Shown: in pieces, positions 58,788 through 64,000 of the stretch
Position numbering within the stretch: the stretch's first letter is position 1
Layout of the letters: each line of letters opens with the position of its first letter
Origin: Trebonia sp964581815
GTDB lineage: Bacteria > Actinomycetota > Actinomycetes > Streptosporangiales > Streptosporangiaceae
Assembly: GCA_964581815.1 (NCBI GenBank)
Contig: CAZORE010000024.1
Location: 1 to 64,000, forward strand
Direction: 5' to 3'
Length of the DNA: 64,000 nucleotides
The notes under the pieces: model-generated
Seen by the model: only the letters and a program-made list of their open reading frames with translations
What the model was told of the DNA's origin: nothing
Database searches by the model: none
Translations under genes and position numbers: made by a program

Positions 58788-60026
58788 TCATGATCCCGCT
58801 TCTCCGGGCAGGCCTTCCGTCACCGTGGTGAGCGGTTCGGGCACGAGCGGCAGGACGGTCTTGAAGTAGGACCGGGCCGCCGCCATGGTTCCGATGTCTC
58901 GGCCTGCCCGCTCGGACAGGTACCAGCGGTGCTCAAGAATCTCGTGGAAGATCTCCGGTGGCGCGAGCCTGCCGCGCAGCCCAGCCGGGATCTTCGCCAC
59001 CACGGGATCGTAGATCTCCACGAGCCACCGGTGCGCCGCGACGGTCTCCGACACCGGCCTGCCGCTCTTCTGCTCCAGGTAGCCGCGGAAGCTGGCGATG
59101 TCGTTGAGCAGCCTGCGGGCCTGATGCTCTTCCGCGCTGATCCCTGTCTGCCTGAAGAGCTGTGCGCTGTGCTGTCCCGCCGCGGCAACCTTGGTCCGTA
59201 TCCGCAGCTTGTTGCCGTCCGGCGTGCTGATCAGCTCAAGCTCGTCGGCGTCGAAGCCGAGGGCGTTGAGCCGGCGCAGCCGCTCGGCGATCCGGTAGCG
59301 CTGCTCCTGCGGGCGCAGCTTCTCCTCCCTGGTCAGCTCATCCCACAGCGCCTCGTACCGTCCGCTGAGCTCCTCGCCGAAGGAAAGCGGGTCGACCCCG
59401 GCCGGCAGCAGTCCGCCCGCCTCGAGGTCGAGCAGCTCACCGCCGGTCCGTTCCATGGCGAGTTCGATGTCCATCTGCCGCTGCCCGTCCGACAGGGCCG
59501 GGTGCTGCTCGCTGGTCTCCGTGTCGACCAGGTAGGCCGCGAGCGTGCCGGCGTCGTAGCGGAACAGCGTGTTCGACAGCGAGCAGTCACCCCAGAAGAA
59601 CCCGGACAGGTGCAGCCGGACCAGGAGCTCCACCAGCGCGTCGAGCAGCCGGTCGGTCGGCTGCCCGATGCGCGGGCTGGAGAACAGCGCCCGGTACGTG
59701 GTCGAGTACTCGAGGAACCGGGTCACCAGGATCGCGTCCAGGTCCGGCCCGCGGTCGACGACGATGCCGACGACCTCGACCGCGGGCACGTTCACCTCGG
59801 CGAGCGCGCGGAGCAGCCGGTACTCGCGCCTGGCCAGCCGTTCGCTGATGGACTTCAGCGCGTAGAGCACGCCGTCGTCAGCGACGAAGCGGACCACGTG
59901 CCGCGACAGCCCCGCCTGGCGGATCTCGATGAGCCGCTCGTCCTGCCATTCCTCGAGCGGCTCATCGAACGGCAAGGTCAGCAGGCCCGCCGCCTCGGCG
60001 GCGGGCGGACTGAATACGAACCTCAC
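58788..60026 (-). CDS. DUF4032 domain protein with kinase-like N-terminus
   Basis: The 412-residue protein has a kinase-like N-terminal half: DDGVLYALKSISERLARREY (Lys/Glu segment), LHLSGFFWGDCSLSNTLF (catalytic-loop-like H-x-x-G-x-x-x-G-D-x-x-x-x-N) and LVDTETSE (D-x-E metal motif). The rest is the DUF4032 domain (LRRLNALGFDADELELISTP, then HRWLVEIYDPVVAKIP and FHEILEHRWYLSERAGRDIG). The family's role is unknown. It follows the ABC ATPase by 40 bases on the same strand, so it is probably the last gene of that operon. Confidence 0.9.
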   Translation of the reverse strand: MRFVFSPPAAEAAGLLTLPFDEPLEEWQDERLIEIRQAGLSRHVVRFVADDGVLYALKSISERLARREYRLLRALAEVNVPAVEVVGIVVDRGPDLDAILVTRFLEYSTTYRALFSSPRIGQPTDRLLDALVELLVRLHLSGFFWGDCSLSNTLFRYDAGTLAAYLVDTETSEQHPALSDGQRQMDIELAMERTGGELLDLEAGGLLPAGVDPLSFGEELSGRYEALWDELTREEKLRPQEQRYRIAERLRRLNALGFDADELELISTPDGNKLRIRTKVAAAGQHSAQLFRQTGISAEEHQARRLLNDIASFRGYLEQKSGRPVSETVAAHRWLVEIYDPVVAKIPAGLRGRLAPPEIFHEILEHRWYLSERAGRDIGTMAAARSYFKTVLPLVPEPLTTVTEGLPGEAGS

Positions 60027-60066
60027 GAGACCACCGCCGCCTCCCGGCCGGCCTTTGCCCGGCTCG

Positions 60067-61224
60067 TCACTCGCGGATGGCCACCCCGGTGGCCTCGTCG
60101 AAGAACTTCATGTCTTCGATGCTTACCGCGAAGGTCAGCTTATCGCCGGGCTTGACCGGGGTCTTGGCGGCGACGCGGGCCACGCCTTCCCCGTGCTTGA
60201 CCGCCGCCGCCTCGTCCTTGTCGACCGCTCCTTCGGCCAGGACCCGGTTGGCGTCGATGGTGAAGTGGACCACCTGCTCCGAGCCGAGCGCCTCGACCAG
60301 TTCCACCTCGCCGACCAGCTTCGGCCCGGTGCTGCCCGGGCTCTCGGCGGGCAGGTGCTCGGGCCGCAGTCCCACCACGAGCTTCTTGCCCTCGTAGCCG
60401 CGCAGCGCCGGGCGGGCGAGCAGGACCGATTCGGGCAGGTCGACCTCCTGCGAGCCGATCTTGACCGACCGCGCGCCCGCGCCGAGGTTCGCGTCGTACA
60501 GGTTCATGGACGGCGAGCCGATGAACGCGGCCACGAAGATGTTGTCCGGGTTGTCGTAGAGGTACTGCGGCGTGCCCACCTGCTGCAGCCTGCCGTCCCG
60601 CAGCACGGTGACCCGGTCGCCCATGGTCATGGCCTCGACCTGATCGTGCGTGACGTAAATGGTGGAGACGCCGATGCGCCGCTGGATCCGCTGCACCTCG
60701 GCGCGCATCTGCACGCGCAGCTTGGCGTCCAGGTTGCTCAATGGCTCGTCCATCAGGAACACCGACGGCTCGCGCACGATGGCCCGGCCCATCGCCACCC
60801 GCTGGCGCTGGCCGCCGGACAGCTGGCCCGGCTTGCGGTCGAGCCAGTCGGTGAGGCCGAGGATCTCGGCCGCGTCCTTGACCTTGGCGTTGAGCTCGTC
60901 CTTGGGCAGATGGCGCAGCTTCAGCGCGAAGCCGATGTTCTGCGCGACGGTCATGTGCGGATACAGCGCGTAGTTCTGGAAGACCATGGCGATGTCGCGC
61001 TGCTTGGGCGTCTCGTCGTTGGCCTCCTTCCCGCCGATGCGCAAGATGCCGCTCGTGATGTCCTCGAGCCCGGCGACCATCCGCAGCGCGGTGGTCTTCC
61101 CGCAGCCCGACGGGCCGACAAGCACCATGAACTCGCCGTCGGCGATGTCCAGGCTGAGGTCATGGACGGCGTGGAAGCCGTTCTCGTAGACCTTGTTGAT
61201 CTTCTCCAGGCTTACCGGGGCCAT
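60067..61224 (-). CDS. sugar ABC transporter ATP-binding protein (UgpC/MsmX type)
   Basis: The 385-residue ATPase has Walker A GPSGCGKT (residues 37-44), signature LSGGQ (135-139), Walker B VFLMDEP (155-161) and the H-loop THDQ. The C-terminal TOBE-type domain (about 240-385) is typical of CUT1 ATPases, which often serve several carbohydrate transporters. It powers the import of the sugar bound by the co-encoded binding protein. The gene follows the second permease on the same strand. Confidence 0.96.
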   Translation of the reverse strand: MAPVSLEKINKVYENGFHAVHDLSLDIADGEFMVLVGPSGCGKTTALRMVAGLEDITSGILRIGGKEANDETPKQRDIAMVFQNYALYPHMTVAQNIGFALKLRHLPKDELNAKVKDAAEILGLTDWLDRKPGQLSGGQRQRVAMGRAIVREPSVFLMDEPLSNLDAKLRVQMRAEVQRIQRRIGVSTIYVTHDQVEAMTMGDRVTVLRDGRLQQVGTPQYLYDNPDNIFVAAFIGSPSMNLYDANLGAGARSVKIGSQEVDLPESVLLARPALRGYEGKKLVVGLRPEHLPAESPGSTGPKLVGEVELVEALGSEQVVHFTIDANRVLAEGAVDKDEAAAVKHGEGVARVAAKTPVKPGDKLTFAVSIEDMKFFDEATGVAIRE

Positions 61225-61288
61225 GATGACTCCTCTTCAGGCTCAGGGCGCGGGGTGGGGGGCGAAAGTTCGGGACCGCAGGAACCGC

Positions 61289-62134
61289 TCATCCCTTCAC
61301 CGCGCCCGAGGTCAGGCCGGAGATCACGAACTTGCGGAAGATGAACACCAGGATGCCGATGGGCACCACCGCCACCACGCTGGCGGCGAAGATGGTCCCG
61401 TACGGGACCTGGAAGTTCCCGCCGAACTCGGCGATGCCCACCGGGATGGTCCGGAAGTTGTTCGAGCTGTTGAACGTCAGCGCCATCAGGAACTCGGTCC
61501 AGCAGGCGGTGAAGCAGAAGATGCCCGCGGTGAACAGGCCGGGCAGCGCCTGCGGCAACACGATCGACCAGATGGTGCGCAGCGGGCTGGCACCGTCGAT
61601 CCGGCCGGTCTCCTCCATCTCCTTGGGTATCCCGAGGAAGTAGTTCCGCAGGATCCAGATGGCGAACGGCAGGTTGAACGCCGTGTACGGCAGGATGAGG
61701 GCCTGGTAGCTGTTCAGCCAGCCCAGGTTGCGCATCAGCAGGTACAGCGGCGCGAGCACGGCGACGGCCGGGAAGACCGAGATCATCAGCAGGATCACCA
61801 TCGTGGTGAACTTGCCCCGCATCGGCAGCCGGCCGAGTGCGTAGCCGGCCAGGGTGCCGAGGGCGAGCACCAGCGCGGTGGCGCAGATGGTGACGATCAC
61901 CGAGTTCCTGAAGTAGATGCCGAAGTCGTACCCGACGAACGCGTTGCTGTAGTTGCCGCCGCTGAACGGGGTCGGGCCGAGCGAGGGCGGGCTACTACCG
62001 ATCGAGTTCGGGTTCTTGAAGCTGGTCGCGATCAGCCAGTAAAGCGGCACGATGATGAACAGCGCGGTGACCAGCGTGGAGATGGAGACGCCGTTGACGT
62101 ACCGGTGCCAGCCGGTGCGCTTGCGATTACGCAT
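61289..62134 (-). CDS. carbohydrate ABC transporter permease (MalG-like)
   Basis: A 281-residue permease with about six helices, ending in the conserved EAA loop ELEETGRIDGASPLRT-type segment (here MEETGRIDGASPLRTIWSIV) that contacts the ATPase. The C-terminus is that of the MalG type. ATG 62134 was chosen because it lies two bases from the upstream permease stop, with GGAAGG before it. Sugar specificity cannot be inferred. Confidence 0.95.
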   Translation of the reverse strand: MRNRKRTGWHRYVNGVSISTLVTALFIIVPLYWLIATSFKNPNSIGSSPPSLGPTPFSGGNYSNAFVGYDFGIYFRNSVIVTICATALVLALGTLAGYALGRLPMRGKFTTMVILLMISVFPAVAVLAPLYLLMRNLGWLNSYQALILPYTAFNLPFAIWILRNYFLGIPKEMEETGRIDGASPLRTIWSIVLPQALPGLFTAGIFCFTACWTEFLMALTFNSSNNFRTIPVGIAEFGGNFQVPYGTIFAASVVAVVPIGILVFIFRKFVISGLTSGAVKG

Positions 62135-62135
62135 G

Positions 62136-63089
62136 TCAGCTGCCTTCCTGTCCGACCTGAGCACGGAAAACCCGGAGCGTGGCCAGGCAGCCGAGCAGCA
62201 CGAGCAGCGCGGTGCTTGTCGCCACGGCGGCGCCGGGCCCGAACGACAGGTTCTTGAACAGCGCGTTGTAGGCCAGGATGGCCAGCGACTGGGTCGCGGT
62301 GCCCGGGCCGCCGCCCGTCATCACGTAGGGCAGGTCGAACAGGCCGAAGGCCTGCAGCACCCGGAACATGACCGCGAGCGCGATCGTCGGGCGCAGTAGC
62401 GGCAGGGTGACGTGCCAGAACGTGTACCAGCCGGACGCGCCGTCCATCTCGGCCGCCTCGTAGACGTCGCTCGGCAGCATGACCAGGCCGGCCAGCACGA
62501 TGATGGCCACGAACGGCGTGGTCTTCCAGATGTCGGCGATCATCAGGCCGATGATGGCGGGGGTCGGGGTGCCGAGGATGACCGGGCTGCCGAGGCCGAG
62601 GCCGTTCAGTATGTAGTCGGCGACGCCGTAGGTGCCGTTGTAGATGTAGGCCCAGAGCTCGGCGTTGATGACGGTGATCATCGACCAGGGAATGAGCAGC
62701 AGCGCCATCATCCAGCCGCGGCCCGCCGCCAGGCGCTCGAGCACCAGCGCGATGCAGGTCCCGATGATCAGCTCGACCACCACGGTGATCAGCGTGTAGT
62801 AGAGCGTGAAGTACAGCGCGTCGCGCCACAGCGAGGCGTGGATCAGCAGGTTGTAGTTGCTGAAGGTGAAGCCGTCGAGGCTGAAGCCGTTTCCGGTCAC
62901 CGTCACGTTGTTGAAGCTCATGACGACCGAGTACACGATCGGGAAGATCGTGACCGCGGCGATGACGAGCAGCGCGGGCGCGGTGAAGGCCCAGCCCATC
63001 CGGGCCAGCCGCTGCCGGTTCACATCGGGGCGGCCGACCAGTTTAGGCTCGGCCACCATCTGTTCAGGAGTACTTGAGAGGGCGGTCAT
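62136..63089 (-). CDS. carbohydrate ABC transporter permease (MalF-like)
   Basis: A 317-residue permease with a hydrophobic N-terminal helix (WAFTAPALLVIAAVTIFPIV), an EAA loop (EAAEMDGASGWYTFWHVTLP) and MalF-type helices. ATG 63089 was chosen; the frame remains open to 63281, where it reads through the intercistronic hairpin. It follows the binding-protein gene and precedes the second permease by one base. Confidence 0.95.
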   Translation of the reverse strand: MTALSSTPEQMVAEPKLVGRPDVNRQRLARMGWAFTAPALLVIAAVTIFPIVYSVVMSFNNVTVTGNGFSLDGFTFSNYNLLIHASLWRDALYFTLYYTLITVVVELIIGTCIALVLERLAAGRGWMMALLLIPWSMITVINAELWAYIYNGTYGVADYILNGLGLGSPVILGTPTPAIIGLMIADIWKTTPFVAIIVLAGLVMLPSDVYEAAEMDGASGWYTFWHVTLPLLRPTIALAVMFRVLQAFGLFDLPYVMTGGGPGTATQSLAILAYNALFKNLSFGPGAAVATSTALLVLLGCLATLRVFRAQVGQEGS

Positions 63090-63127
63090 GGGGTCACTTC
63101 CTCGTGGCCGGGGCAAGGAGCAGGGGG

Positions 63128-63170
63128 GCGTCCGGGGCCGGGAAGCGGGCTGCTTCCCGGCCCCGGACGC
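63128..63170 (-). terminator. 19-bp perfect stem-loop between binding-protein and permease genes
   Basis: Bases 63128-63146 and 63152-63170 are exact complements around a 5-base loop, just downstream of the binding-protein stop at 63184 and upstream of the permease start at 63089. Such structures can attenuate transcription or protect the upstream mRNA, so that more binding protein than permease is made, as in maltose operons. There is no U-tract, so it may be a partial terminator. Confidence 0.8.
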
Positions 63171-63183
63171 AACGGCTAACGGG

Positions 63184-64000
63184 CTACAAGCCGCCGCTTG
63201 ACGTGCTACTGAGCGCGGTGCTCGCGGCCGATTGCATGGCCGCGGCCGCCGCGGAGGGCGAGGTCGACCCGGCCAGGGCACCGTTCACGTTCTGGTAGAT
63301 CGCGGTGGACAGCGCCGGGTACTGTGCCGTGCCCGCGGGCCGCGGGGTCAGCCTGGTCGTCGGCACGACGGCGAACACCGGGTTCGACGCCTTGACCGCG
63401 GCCGAGTTCCGCACCGAGGTCACGGTGGAGATGAACCCGTACCGCTCCGAGAGGATGTCCTGGGCGGCGGGGCTGGACAGCCACTGGATGAACGTCAGGT
63501 CCACCCCGACGTTCTTGCTGTGCGGGTTGATGTACATGTTCCAGCCGCCGATGTTGGAGTAACCGGGCTGCGACTCGCCGGCGAAGGTCGGCAGCGGAGC
63601 CACGCCGACCTGGCTGGCCGTGAGCTTGCCGCCGCTGGACGCGGTGGTGGCGGCGCTGTAGGCGTAGTCCCAGTTGCGCAGGAACGCGGCGTTACCACCG
63701 CCGAAGGTGTTCATGGCCTGCGCCTCCTGGAACGTCGTTACCGCGGCCGGGCTGGCGCCCGAGGTAATGAGGCTGCGCATGAACGTGATGGCCTTGATGG
63801 ACGCGGCCGAGTTCAACGTGGCCGAGGTGTAGGCGCTGTTGGTCGGGCTACCGCCCGCGTCGGTCAGGTACTCCATGTAGTTGCAGGTGAGGCCCTCGTA
63901 GGAGTCGCCTTGCCAGACGAACCCGTACTTGACCTTGCCGCTGTGGACCAGCGTCACGGCGTCGGACTCAAGCTGCTCCCAGGTCGTCGGCACGGACAGG
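63184..64000 (-). CDS. sugar ABC transporter extracellular binding protein (partial)
   Basis: The frame continues past the right edge of the window; its C-terminal 271 residues are visible. They show the cluster-1 solute-binding fold: PTTWEQLESDAVTLVHSGKV, the FVWQGDSYEGLTCNYMEYLT segment, ALINGWNMYI-type IGGWNMYINPHSKN, and FIQWLSSPAAQDILSERYGF. It should be a lipoprotein or secreted protein, but its N-terminus is not in view. It is the first gene of the ABC operon. Confidence 0.93.
   Translation of the reverse strand, partial: LSVPTTWEQLESDAVTLVHSGKVKYGFVWQGDSYEGLTCNYMEYLTDAGGSPTNSAYTSATLNSAASIKAITFMRSLITSGASPAAVTTFQEAQAMNTFGGGNAAFLRNWDYAYSAATTASSGGKLTASQVGVAPLPTFAGESQPGYSNIGGWNMYINPHSKNVGVDLTFIQWLSSPAAQDILSERYGFISTVTSVRNSAAVKASNPVFAVVPTTRLTPRPAGTAQYPALSTAIYQNVNGALAGSTSPSAAAAAMQSAASTALSSTSSGGL

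Noticed and set aside
59929..61344. 471-codon plus-strand frame opposite the DUF4032 and ABC ATPase genes
   Set aside because: Low-complexity His/Asp/Gly/Leu-rich sequence without motifs; the opposite strand encodes a canonical ABC ATPase.

Overview
The window looks like chromosomal DNA from a high-GC soil actinobacterium of the Streptomyces/Streptosporangiales type. Coding GC is very high, so long antisense open frames are common. The gene content also fits: conservon-type kinase and roadblock proteins, AfsR/LuxR-type ATPase regulators, DUF3052, DUF3105 and DUF4032 proteins, an F420-type nitroreductase, a mycofactocin-type SDR, a CU044_5270 protein and an hppD/Lrp divergent pair. No rRNA, CRISPR array, transposase or complete insertion sequence was seen. 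One 100-N assembly gap lies at 49202-49301.

Layout. 1-4.9 kb: a cut-off Tat-exported protein, an IclR regulator, and a copper amine oxidase followed by an APC permease (probable amine uptake and oxidation). 5.0-7.0 kb: tRNA-Gly and an autoregulated MerR-SDR operon with a 19-bp-spacer promoter. 7.0-15.4 kb: two paralogous Phd/PIN toxin-antitoxin modules flank a degenerate sigma factor with its CU044_5270 partner, an MFS exporter, a truncated VOC protein, an amidase and a CaiB-crotonase pair. 15.5-31 kb is accessory: secreted GDSL hydrolase, lipoprotein, PatB-like lyase, NmrA and alpha/beta-hydrolase genes, MarR and TetR regulators, cupin, sedolisin, and a notable number of gene remnants (methyltransferase, Rpn-type nuclease, SDR-TetR chimera, aldo/keto reductase, truncated hydrolase). 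At 31.1 kb an intergenic region holds four DnaA-box-like 9-mers in one orientation at 20-23 bp spacing.

31.2-41.3 kb: mycofactocin-type SDR, methyltransferase, a large secreted beta-helix enzyme resembling GH87 alpha-1,3-glucanases, DUF3105, a COG0701-type permease, a flavoprotein, DUF3052, and a convergent DGPF protein/ECF42-type sigma factor pair separated by tandem repeats and a 21-bp-stem hairpin. 41.5-53 kb is a signalling island: a nitrate-sensing-domain histidine kinase overlapping a roadblock protein (the first two genes of a conservon, without the DUF742 and GTPase genes), followed by three tandem paralogous 814-850-residue NB-ARC/LuxR ATPases. 53-64 kb returns to ordinary metabolism: hppD with a divergent Lrp regulator, MarR with a divergent F420-type nitroreductase, cytochrome bd oxidase (cydAB), and a carbohydrate ABC transporter operon (binding protein, two permeases, ATPase, DUF4032 kinase-like protein) with a 19-bp-stem hairpin after the binding-protein gene.

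The observations I rate highest are the ectopic DnaA-box array, the kinase/roadblock plus triple LuxR-ATPase island, and the SDR-TetR chimera within a field of gene remnants. None is proven to be a new system from sequence alone.
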